From Candidatus Bathyarchaeota archaeon (GTDB lineage Archaea; Thermoproteota; Bathyarchaeia; 40CM-2-53-6; FEN-987), in assembly GCA_022865625.1 (NCBI GenBank), contig JALHTB010000191.1:1-15333 (forward strand): a stretch of DNA of 15,333 nucleotides, given 5' to 3'. Under the pieces are notes generated by a model. The model searched no databases. It had not been told where the DNA came from and worked only from the letters and a program-made list of their open reading frames with translations. The stretch's first letter is position 1. Each line of letters begins with the position of its first letter. Shown here piece by piece: positions 1 to 6,163 of the stretch. Both the position numbers and the translations under genes were made by a program.

Positions 1-151
1 CTTCTTCCGCCTGTTCTGTCCCTAGCTTAGCTCCTGCTCCGACGACGCGTACGTCAATGTCTTGTCTCTCTGCCCTTTCGTCGAGCATGAATTCAATCAA
101 TGACGCTGACCCAATGCACCCGAGTTTCAAGAACCCGACCTTGACTGTCAT
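1..151 (-). CDS. mtd: F420-dependent methylene-H4MPT dehydrogenase, N-terminal part (runs off window)
   Basis: Only the first 50 codons are in the window; the rest lies beyond position 1. The enzyme reversibly reduces methenyl-H4MPT+ to methylene-H4MPT with F420H2 in the cytoplasm, in methanogenesis, methane oxidation or the archaeal methyl branch of the Wood-Ljungdahl pathway. The visible N-terminus reads MTVKVGFLKLGCIGSAS, then a segment with LDERA, DIDVRVVGAGAKLG and EQAEE. This follows the Mtd family pattern (VKIGFIKLGNIG, LDERADRxDIDVRVVGTGAKMGPEQ). The Asn and Met usual in the LGNIGMS segment are Cys and Ser here. The ATG at 151 sits at the family's normal first residue. A GGGAG lies about 12 nt upstream, further than usual, so the ribosome site is weak. 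The gene is divergent from ftr, another enzyme of the same pathway, which supports the call. It is too short to check the active site. Confidence 0.85.
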   Translation of the reverse strand, partial: MTVKVGFLKLGCIGSASLIEFMLDERAERQDIDVRVVGAGAKLGTEQAEE

Positions 152-190
152 AGCTTCATCAGGCTCCCAAACCGAATCGTGGTCTCTGTC

Positions 191-197
191 TTTAACT
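191..197 (-). promoter_or_regulatory. putative TATA box for mtd
   Basis: On the minus strand this reads AGTTAAA. It is an A/T-rich heptamer preceded by purine-rich sequence that could act as a BRE. It lies about 40 nt upstream of the mtd ATG, so initiation about 25 nt downstream would leave a short leader. This rests on a pattern match by eye only. Confidence 0.3.
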
Positions 198-272
198 CTT
201 GGCATGCAGCGAGAATCATTCTTTCAGTACAGCTTGTTTCGGCTCGCTGTTCAAAGTGATTGTCTAGTAACC

Positions 273-279
273 ATTAAAT
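273..279 (+). promoter_or_regulatory. putative TATA box for ftr
   Basis: ATTAAAT is the most A/T-rich heptamer in the 186-nt gap between the divergent mtd and ftr genes. It lies about 60 nt before the ftr ATG, so transcription would start near position 300 and leave a leader of roughly 35 nt. This is inference from archaeal promoter spacing. No other feature was seen in the gap. Confidence 0.35.
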
Positions 280-326
280 CGTCTGGTCATCGTTCAGCAG
301 TCAGACAGTTGAATCTATGCGTTTCT

Positions 327-332
327 GGTGAT
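327..332 (+). promoter_or_regulatory. ribosome binding site of ftr
   Basis: GGTGAT ends 5 nt before the ATG at 338 and matches the GGTGATC core complementary to the 16S rRNA 3' end. It decides the ftr start, which also coincides with the family's N-terminus. Confidence 0.6.
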
Positions 333-337
333 GCATC

Positions 338-1243
338 ATGCAATTCAACGGGGTCGAAGTCGAGGAGACATTCGCAGAAGCATTTCCGATGGTGGTCGGC
401 AGGATCCTTGTGACTGCAGCAAACCCAAACTGGGCCATGATTGCTGGCAAGACTGCGACAGGGTTTGCCTCGTCGATAATCATGTCACCAGCAGAAGCCG
501 CAATCGAGGGAGGCATGGTTCCTCCGGAGAGGACTCCTGACGGACGGCCGGGTGTCTTCATTCAGATGTGGCATAGATCAAGAAGAGAGCTGAAGGTACA
601 GATGATCACGCGCATAGGACAATGCATCCTAACCTGCCCGACGACAGCGGCCTTCGATGCGTTGCCTGACGCGGTACGCAGACTCAAGGTGGGTCTTGCA
701 CTCCGCAAGTTTGGTGATGGCTTTCAGAAGCGGGACAAACTCGGAGACCGGAACGTGTGGCGAATTCCCGTCATGGAAGGCGAGTTCATTATCGAGGACA
801 GGTTCGGAGTCAAGAAGGGCGTCGCAGGAGGGAACTTCATCATCATGGCCGATTCGCAGCCTTCGGCATTAGAGGCTGCCGAGAAAGCTGTTGAGGCAAT
901 GGTCGCGGTAGAAGGCGTTGTGCTTCCGTTCCCCGGAGGCATCTGTCGGTCCGGCTCGAAAGTTGGCTCGATGAAGTACAAGTTGCCTGCGTCAACGAAC
1001 CACCCCTTCTGCCCCACGCTTAGGACTTCAATTTCAGACTCGAAGGTTCCCGCTACGGTGCAGAGTGTCTACGAACTTGTCTTCAACGGTCTCGACGAGG
1101 AAATCGTCAAGAAGGCAACTGGAGTGGGCATCGTGGCCGCTGCAAAGACCCCGGGCGTGGTGAAGATCACGGCCGTCAACTTCGGCGGCAAACTTGGGCC
1201 TTACCAGATCCAGCTTGTAGATGCGCTCAAATCGGCCTCCTAG
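338..1243 (+). CDS. ftr: formylmethanofuran:tetrahydromethanopterin formyltransferase
   Basis: Ftr transfers the formyl group between formylmethanofuran and N5 of H4MPT. It is a cytoplasmic step of CO2 reduction to methyl-H4MPT (or the reverse). The 301-residue length matches the roughly 297-residue family, and similarity runs end to end. Recognisable segments are FAEAFPM near residue 12, TPDGRPGVFIQM near 67, LTCPTTAAFDA near 94, GDGFQKRD, KKGVAGGNFIIMAD near 160, PFPGGI, GSKVGS, TNHPFCPTL and a C-terminal NFGGKLGPYQI. It starts at an ATG behind a good GGTGAT site. It is divergent from mtd and followed 27 nt later by an MBL-fold hydrolase, probably on the same transcript. The family is shared by methanogens, Archaeoglobus, other H4MPT archaea and methylotrophic bacteria, so the gene alone does not prove methanogenesis. 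No frameshift or missing conserved block is visible. Confidence 0.96.
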   Translation: MQFNGVEVEETFAEAFPMVVGRILVTAANPNWAMIAGKTATGFASSIIMSPAEAAIEGGMVPPERTPDGRPGVFIQMWHRSRRELKVQMITRIGQCILTCPTTAAFDALPDAVRRLKVGLALRKFGDGFQKRDKLGDRNVWRIPVMEGEFIIEDRFGVKKGVAGGNFIIMADSQPSALEAAEKAVEAMVAVEGVVLPFPGGICRSGSKVGSMKYKLPASTNHPFCPTLRTSISDSKVPATVQSVYELVFNGLDEEIVKKATGVGIVAAAKTPGVVKITAVNFGGKLGPYQIQLVDALKSAS

Positions 1244-1270
1244 CTCATCAGAAGCGCAGAGTTTGGAAAC

Positions 1271-2188
1271 ATGCCCGCCGAGATATCAGAAGGCGTTTTC
1301 CTGATCGACACCTTGGGTGCTGGAACTCCGGGTCTAGTGGCCAGTTATCTTGTAAAAGGGGAGAGATCCGCTCTCATAGACACTGGATATCCATCGAGCG
1401 CTAGCACATTGCTCTCCGAATTGCGAACGGCTGGAGCTGGTCGCTTGCAGGTTGATTTCCTCATACCCACTCATGTACACTTGGATCATGCGGGAGCGCT
1501 TGGTCATCTCTCGAAAGAGATACCCACGGCACGTGTCCTGGTCAGCGAACACGGAGCAAAACACCTGATCGACCCATCCAGACTCGTTGAGAGCGCCACA
1601 CGCGTCTTCGGAGACAAAGCCATGGCTGTATATGGCAATCCTGTGGCTCTGCCAAGGGAACGAGTTGAAGCGGTCGGCGAAGAATACCGACTAGATCTCG
1701 GTGCTGGGAAGAAGCTCAAGATATTCTGGACCCCGGGCCACGCATGGCATCACATGTCCGTCCTCTTGGAGAATGAACACCTTCTGATCGCCGGCGACGC
1801 CGTTGGATTGCACTATCCGGGATTCGACTTTCCGATCCCGGCAACGCCTCCGCCTGGCTTTGATGAAGAACGTTACGTCAAGAACCTTGCAGATTTCATG
1901 AACATGAATCTGGCTGGCTTGCTGCTACCTCACTTCGGGCCAGTACGCGAGAACGTGGGGGCCTTTCTCAATGCAAACATCGACACGATCGGGCAGTGGG
2001 AATCAGAGGCCCAGGAGGCAGTCAGGACTGGAAAGCCTCTGGACGAGCTCTTTGAAGTGTTCATGACTGATGTCTTGGAACGCAGTGGCAGATCACGAAA
2101 AGAGATACCCGACCATGTCGTTCGGAGTGTCAAGCTCTCGGCGATGGGCTGCTACACATACGCACAGGCAAAGACGGGCAAGCAGTAG
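1271..2188 (+). CDS. MBL-fold metallo-hydrolase, glyoxalase II-like
   Basis: This is a 305-residue metallo-beta-lactamase-fold protein with a complete dinuclear metal site: the THVHLDH motif (His68, His70, Asp72, His73), TPGH (His157), AGDA (Asp176) and LLPHFG (His221). The N-terminus has the usual strand pattern ending in LIDTGYP near residue 36. The last 80 residues are mostly helical and resemble the C-terminal helical cap of GloB-like hydrolases. The family hydrolyses thioesters, lactones or phosphoesters, and the sequence does not identify the substrate. There is no signal peptide or membrane segment, so it is probably cytoplasmic. The ATG follows ftr by 27 nt with only a weak purine stretch (TTGGAAAC) before it, which suggests co-transcription with ftr. 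A link to C1 metabolism, such as formyl or thioester detoxification, is only a guess from that position. Confidence 0.85.
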   Translation: MPAEISEGVFLIDTLGAGTPGLVASYLVKGERSALIDTGYPSSASTLLSELRTAGAGRLQVDFLIPTHVHLDHAGALGHLSKEIPTARVLVSEHGAKHLIDPSRLVESATRVFGDKAMAVYGNPVALPRERVEAVGEEYRLDLGAGKKLKIFWTPGHAWHHMSVLLENEHLLIAGDAVGLHYPGFDFPIPATPPPGFDEERYVKNLADFMNMNLAGLLLPHFGPVRENVGAFLNANIDTIGQWESEAQEAVRTGKPLDELFEVFMTDVLERSGRSRKEIPDHVVRSVKLSAMGCYTYAQAKTGKQ

Positions 2189-2302
2189 GTCCCAGCAAAC
2201 GAGCTCCTTGGTCACGGCTCCACATGTGCTCAGCCACAACATTCGTCTGCATGGCACCACGCATTTGTAGTCGTGTTCATGAATGAGTAGTGAGCGCCTG
2301 CT

Positions 2303-3352
2303 ATGGGACTTCTGGCAAGGCCTTGTGTTCGCGAATCTTCCCTCTACGTGAGGCTAGGTGGCGAAAGGGTTCAGTGCATCTTGTGCGAGCGCAGATGCAT
2401 TCTCAACTCGGATCAAGTCGGAGTCTGCAGAACTCGACAGAATATCAAGGGAAAACTGTACACGCTCGTCTATGGCGATCTCAGCGCCGTTGAGAGTCGT
2501 CCCATCGAGATCAAACCTTTCTACCACTACTGGCCTGGGTCAACGGCACTGACTTTCTCCACCTGGTCATGCAACTTCGATTGCCCTTGGTGCCAGAACT
2601 ACAACCTCTCCAAAACCCCGCCTGTACCGGAGGCATCCCGATCCGTTATGCCCGAAAGAATAGTGCAGATGGCCATAGACTCGGGCGACGAGGGACTCTG
2701 CGCCAGTTTCCAAGAGCCCACACTCCTCACTGACTGGGCGGTAGACCTATTCTCCCTGGGAAAGACGCGTGGTCTCTATTGCTGCTATGTCTCAAACGGG
2801 TACATGACTCCTGAGGCGCTCAACCTACTCCGACAGTCGGGACTTGATGGGTTGAAGATCGACATCAAGGGAGACGAGTACGCCTACCGCAACTTCTGTG
2901 GTTCCGTGGATGAGAATGTGCCTTGGCGGATTGCTGAGGCCGCCAAGAAGATGGGCATACACATGGAGATAGTGAACCTAGTCATCCCGGGAGTCAATGA
3001 CAGCGATTCTACTATCGCCTTCGTAGTTGACAAACATGTGAAACATCTCGGTCCGGACACACCAATACACTTCACTCGATACGCTCCCGCATACAGATAC
3101 GATTTGCCTGCCACCAACATTCGGACCTTGGAACGTGCTCGCGAAACCGCTCGTAAAGCGGGAGCACAGTACTCATACATCGGAAACGTCAGAGGTCACA
3201 TCTACGAGAATACGTTCTGTCCTCAATGCGGCGAATGCATCATAGCCAGAGACGGCTACAGCATTGTCTCATACGGGCTAACTGATGGAAACGCTTGTCC
3301 TAGATGCTCAACCAGGATTCCGATTGTTGGGAAATACGTAGGCAGTGCATGA
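2303..3352 (+). CDS. radical SAM enzyme of the AmmeMemoRadiSam (PflA-like) family
   Basis: This 349-residue radical SAM protein belongs to the COG1180-like group. The N-terminal part has a cysteine cluster, CILCERRC at residues 25-32 plus Cys42 (VGVCRTRQN). The radical SAM [4Fe-4S] motif is CX3CX2C at Cys90, Cys94 and Cys97 (WSCNFDCPWCQNYN), with the family's QNYNLSK continuation. The C-terminus has a zinc-ribbon-like set, Cys306, Cys309, Cys312, Cys332 and Cys335, ending in RIPIVGKY. That architecture (Cys-rich start, central SAM barrel, C-terminal ribbon) is typical of the AmmeMemoRadiSam radical SAM protein. The family usually accompanies MEMO and AMMECR1 proteins and has no settled reaction. 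Neither partner is in this window. It lies 114 nt after the MBL gene, a gap in which I see no clear promoter or terminator. A GTGAG lies upstream of the ATG. It is probably an oxygen-sensitive cytoplasmic enzyme. Confidence 0.85.
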   Translation: MGLLARPCVRESSLYVRLGGERVQCILCERRCILNSDQVGVCRTRQNIKGKLYTLVYGDLSAVESRPIEIKPFYHYWPGSTALTFSTWSCNFDCPWCQNYNLSKTPPVPEASRSVMPERIVQMAIDSGDEGLCASFQEPTLLTDWAVDLFSLGKTRGLYCCYVSNGYMTPEALNLLRQSGLDGLKIDIKGDEYAYRNFCGSVDENVPWRIAEAAKKMGIHMEIVNLVIPGVNDSDSTIAFVVDKHVKHLGPDTPIHFTRYAPAYRYDLPATNIRTLERARETARKAGAQYSYIGNVRGHIYENTFCPQCGECIIARDGYSIVSYGLTDGNACPRCSTRIPIVGKYVGSA

Positions 3353-3488
3353 AAAGCAGCTTAGGCGCAGCACGAGTGCACACCACATCGTATCACCGTA
3401 CACGTTTGGTACAAGCTTTTGTGCGCTTGAGGCTCCGATCAAGAACGAACAGACTGTCAGATGCTGTGAGGGGAATGGGAGTTTGTAG

Positions 3489-3623
3489 CACAACCGATTG
3501 AGAGTATTCTCCGAGGCCGAGTTGGGTCAGATACACGAAGCCACAACGGACGTACTGTCGAACACCAGGATGAATATTAACAGCAAAGAAGCTTTGGCAA
3601 TTGACTTAGCTTTCGAGGCTTGA
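3489..3623 (+). pseudogene. remnant of an MttB-family (trimethylamine/betaine-type) methyltransferase N-terminus
   Basis: In the frame opening after the TAG at 3486, the translation reads LRVFSEAELGQIHEATTD then VLSNTRMNINSKEALAI, and ends at a TGA at 3621. This follows the MttB superfamily N-terminus (LSEEELEQIHEATLEVLEETG, then xEHPEALELL). The IHEAT..VL and EAL segments stand out. No start codon with a ribosome site lies in frame, only TTG at 3498. The reading frame closes after about 40 codons, where the family continues for more than 400 residues. The usually conserved Gly after VL..T is Arg. I read it as a degraded fragment. A nearby out-of-frame ATG (3476) behind AGGGGA could mark the lost original start. 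The call rests on a short match made by eye; a short unrelated ORF is the alternative. Confidence 0.5.
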
Positions 3624-3633
3624 TGTTGGGCAG

Positions 3634-3639
3634 TTAAAA
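3634..3639 (+). promoter_or_regulatory. possible TATA element upstream of the ilvD remnant / aromatic operon
   Basis: TTAAAA lies between the two gene remnants, followed by CCCGAAAG. If it is used, transcription would begin near 3660, just before the ilvD-like fragment. The inherited ilvD promoter could then drive the chorismate mutase operon through a leader of about 190 nt. A second A/T-rich patch (GAATATTAA, 3572-3580) lies inside the MttB-like remnant. Both are weak matches made by eye. Confidence 0.25.
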
Positions 3640-3674
3640 GCCCGAAAGTGCTAGAATCGATCGGAGCGGCACGC

Positions 3675-3852
3675 TTGAGATCTGACATCATCAAGAAGGG
3701 TGTTGAACGAGCTCCGCATCGAAGCCTTCTAAGGGCATGTGGACTGAAAACAGAGGATCCCTCGAAACCATTCATTGCGATAGCGAGCTCGCAGGCTGAC
3801 ATAGTGCCTGGTCGCGTCCATCTGCGTGAGTGCAGTGAGAGCCGGGATTGAG
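3675..3852 (+). pseudogene. ilvD: truncated, frameshifted dihydroxy-acid dehydratase 5' fragment
   Basis: From a TTG at 3675 the frame reads [38 protein letters not shown], then [13 protein letters not shown]. This is the well-known N-terminus of IlvD, which dehydrates dihydroxy acids in branched-chain amino acid synthesis; the full protein is about 550 residues. After HLRE the frame fails and stops at 3849. The shifted frame then gives AVRAGIEM, the next expected IlvD segment (family HLRELAEAVKEGI). About 8 nt appear to be missing between the two halves. IlvD similarity ends at the ATG at 3853, where chorismate mutase begins. The usual His of PGH and Asn of ANS are Arg and Ser. No Fe-S or catalytic region is present, so it cannot be a working dehydratase. 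It may persist as the leader of the downstream operon. Confidence 0.8.
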
Positions 3853-5262
3853 ATGATTGAAAAGGATCTGAGAGAGCTAAGGGCAGACATCGGTACTGTT
3901 GATTCTGAACTCGTTCGCCTGCTGGGTCGAAGGCTCAAGCTCGCCCGGAAGATCGGACGGCTGAAGAAGCAACTGAACCTAGGGGTTATCGATCCGGTAA
4001 CTGAGAAGATTGTCATTCAGAACTTCGTCACCTCTGCGGCCAGGGCAGGAATCGACAAGGCCTACGCTAGGCGTCTAGTCAATCTTGTCGTTGAAGGTTC
4101 CGTGGAGGTCCAAACGCAGTCGAGACGACGTGTGATTGGCGGAGACTCCATGCTCAAACAGCTCTCGGAAATGATGCTTAGGGCCGAAAGAAAGGGGCGC
4201 AAGCTGATCAGGCTCGACATAGGTGAGCCTCGCTTCAGAACTCCAAGAGCTGTGATCCGCGAAGCGAAAAGGTATCTTGACCATTCCCCTATGATGCTCT
4301 ACGGATCAAGCGCTGGCCTTCCAGCTCTTGTGGACGCAATCGCTGAACGCCTGAACCGTCAGTATGGAACTAAGCTCGGCCGATCCAACATACTCATCCT
4401 TCCAGGCGGTCGCTTCGCAATCTTTGCTGCAATACTCGCTACCGTGTCAAGCCTCGAGAGAGTGGCGATATGTCGACCCGCATGGTCGGCCTACGAATCA
4501 TGCGTCGCCTTCGCCGGCGGGAGAACTTTTGCTGTCTCGGCGCGTTTGGAGGATCAATGGGACATTGACTTGACCGCCCTTGAGGAAACGCTGAGACTCG
4601 GCCCGAAGATGATCGTCCTCAACAACCCAAACAACCCTACGGGAAAGGTGCTTTCGGCAGAGATGTTCCAAGAGATAATGGGCCTCGCGAGAAAGTATCA
4701 TACCGTTGTCCTTTCAGACGAGGTCTACGCAACCTACTCCAGTGTACCCGTCCCGAGTGTGCTTGAATACCCCGACACTCAAGCGATCTACGTAAACAGT
4801 TTCTCGAAGGAGTTCAGCATGACGGGCTGGAGAGTCGCTTACGCAGTCGCAGACGAGCAGAGGATTGCCAGAATGCGCAAGATCGTTGAGACCTCACTGA
4901 CCAACGTACCCGAACTCATACAACGAGCCGCACTTGCCGCATTGAAGGATACGAGCGTAGACGCAGCAACTGGCAGAGGCAGGATCAGGAAGCGCCTGAA
5001 CATGGCATGTGAGGAACTGAGAAAGGGTGATTTCGAGTTTCATCCCCCGGAAGGCGGATTCTACGTCTTCCCGCGAATTAGACGAAGAGGTATTGACGCT
5101 GAGAAGTTCGCGAAGCACTTGTTCGAGAAACATGCGGTTGGCGTTCTGCCAGGAACCATTTTCGGAGAGTACCAAGACTTCCTGAGACTCGCGATAACAG
5201 AGCCTGAAGCAGCCGTTAGGACCGGAATCAGGCGAATTGTGAAGGCGATGGATGAATGGTAA
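3853..5262 (+). CDS. chorismate mutase - aminotransferase fusion
   Basis: This is a two-domain enzyme of 469 residues. Residues 1-90 are an AroQ-class chorismate mutase (LRELRADIGTVDSELVRLL, then RRLKLARKIGRLKK), which converts chorismate to prephenate. Residues 100-469 are a fold-type I PLP aminotransferase with IGEPRF, LNNPNNPTGK, LSDEVYATYS, SFSKEFSMTGWR (PLP lysine Lys319) and FLRLAIT (carboxylate-binding Arg445). It likely transaminates phenylpyruvate and 4-hydroxyphenylpyruvate, or prephenate. I chose the ATG at 3853 because it begins the usual mutase helix. The in-frame GTG at 3826 would add nine residues (VSAVRAGIE) that look like ilvD relic. Neither start has a strong ribosome site. 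In the mutase, the Arg of the family's DxxRE motif is Thr50 (DPVTE), while Asp47 and Glu51 remain. The gene overlaps tyrA by 7 nt, so the two are probably coupled. Similar fusions occur in Thaumarchaeota and related archaea. Confidence 0.9.
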   Translation: MIEKDLRELRADIGTVDSELVRLLGRRLKLARKIGRLKKQLNLGVIDPVTEKIVIQNFVTSAARAGIDKAYARRLVNLVVEGSVEVQTQSRRRVIGGDSMLKQLSEMMLRAERKGRKLIRLDIGEPRFRTPRAVIREAKRYLDHSPMMLYGSSAGLPALVDAIAERLNRQYGTKLGRSNILILPGGRFAIFAAILATVSSLERVAICRPAWSAYESCVAFAGGRTFAVSARLEDQWDIDLTALEETLRLGPKMIVLNNPNNPTGKVLSAEMFQEIMGLARKYHTVVLSDEVYATYSSVPVPSVLEYPDTQAIYVNSFSKEFSMTGWRVAYAVADEQRIARMRKIVETSLTNVPELIQRAALAALKDTSVDAATGRGRIRKRLNMACEELRKGDFEFHPPEGGFYVFPRIRRRGIDAEKFAKHLFEKHAVGVLPGTIFGEYQDFLRLAITEPEAAVRTGIRRIVKAMDEW

Positions 5263-6137
5263 CACGAGTGGCCATCATTGGAGCAGGAGGAATGGGTGCG
5301 TGGTTTGCCCGCTTCTTCAAATCACGAGGAGACTCCGTCATTATTTCGGACCGCGACTCAAAGAAAGCTAAACGTCTTGCCCTGAAGGTTCATGCGAAAT
5401 ATGCCTCAAGCAGTGTAGAGGCGGCACGAGAAGGACACATAATCATCCTCGCCACGCCGGCGAACGCGATCTCGAAAGTCATCAAGGACATCCTTCCAGT
5501 CTTGCGCAGAAATGCTCTCGTCTGTGAGATTTCTGCGACAAAATCGGTCGTCATGCCGGCCCTTCGTACTGCTGAGAGGCGAGGCGTCAAGGTTGCCAGC
5601 ATTCATCCCATGTTCGGGCCTCTGGCACACGGTATCCGCGGAAGGAGAATCGTCGCTATCAGAACTGGGAAGGACACGCGCGGCTACAAGACTATGAAGC
5701 ATCTGTTCCAAGGTGCCCATTTCTTCTTGACTCAACAAGACATCCATGACAAACACATGGCTCTAACACTAGGTCTACCGCATTTTCTCAACATGGCTTT
5801 CGCCATGACGCTCTCCAAGAGAAGAAACCTCGCTGAAATCCGAGGATTTGCCGGCAGGACATTCGACCTGCAGATGTTGCTTGCAGAAGCAATTGCCGAC
5901 GAGCCTGAGACTACCGCGGACATTCAGATAATGAACGATGAGTTTCGCAAAGTCTTGCGAGATTTGCAGCGAGACATTCGGTCACTCGCAATAATTGTGA
6001 ACAAGCGGGACAGAGCCAAACTCGTCGCCCGCTACAAGGAGATCAGAAAAGCTCTCTCAACCGATCCACAGTTCAGAATTGCGCGAGCAGCATTCGAGAC
6101 GGTCACAGAGGCACAATCCGCGGTCTCGAGAAGCTAG
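5256..6137 (+). CDS. tyrA: prephenate dehydrogenase
   Basis: TyrA oxidatively decarboxylates prephenate to 4-hydroxyphenylpyruvate with NAD(P)+, committing flux to tyrosine. The 293-residue protein has an N-terminal Rossmann fold with GAGGMG at residues 9-14 and an acidic residue at the end of strand 2 (IISDRD). It then has ILATP near 64, EISATKS near 91 and SIHPMFGP at 115-122. The helical dimerisation domain carries the HDKHM and LPHF signatures (residues 164-177) that hold the substrate-site histidines. No C-terminal ACT domain is seen, so feedback control probably acts elsewhere. The ATG lies inside the end of the mutase-aminotransferase gene (ATGGTAA, 7-nt overlap). pheA follows 26 nt later. 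Arogenate dehydrogenase activity cannot be excluded from sequence alone. Confidence 0.92.
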   Translation: MVTRVAIIGAGGMGAWFARFFKSRGDSVIISDRDSKKAKRLALKVHAKYASSSVEAAREGHIIILATPANAISKVIKDILPVLRRNALVCEISATKSVVMPALRTAERRGVKVASIHPMFGPLAHGIRGRRIVAIRTGKDTRGYKTMKHLFQGAHFFLTQQDIHDKHMALTLGLPHFLNMAFAMTLSKRRNLAEIRGFAGRTFDLQMLLAEAIADEPETTADIQIMNDEFRKVLRDLQRDIRSLAIIVNKRDRAKLVARYKEIRKALSTDPQFRIARAAFETVTEAQSAVSRS

Positions 6138-6156
6138 TGTGAGAATCGGTACATTC

Positions 6157-6161
6157 AGGAG
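6157..6161 (+). promoter_or_regulatory. ribosome binding site of pheA
   Basis: AGGAG lies only 2 nt before the GTG at 6164 but 8 nt before an in-frame TTG at 6170. The spacing favours the TTG as the real start, which would shorten PheA by two residues. The neighbouring operon also uses TTG heavily. Confidence 0.5.
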
Positions 6162-6163
6162 CT

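Noticed and set aside
57..413. 118-codon plus-strand open frame across the mtd/ftr gap
   Set aside because: It is antisense to mtd and overlaps ftr out of frame, and the product is Ser-rich without recognisable domains.
2189..2302. A possible small gene or RNA in the gap before the radical SAM gene
   Set aside because: No convincing start with ribosome site, TATA element, tRNA-like fold or repeat was seen.
3527..3802. Minus-strand open frame antisense to the relics
   Set aside because: The plus strand carries the recognisable MttB-like and IlvD sequence; the antisense product shows no domain.
3826..3852. GTG 3826 as the start of the mutase-aminotransferase
   Set aside because: No ribosome site precedes it, and the nine added residues (VSAVRAGIE) match the expected continuation of the ilvD relic. 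It is kept as an alternative.
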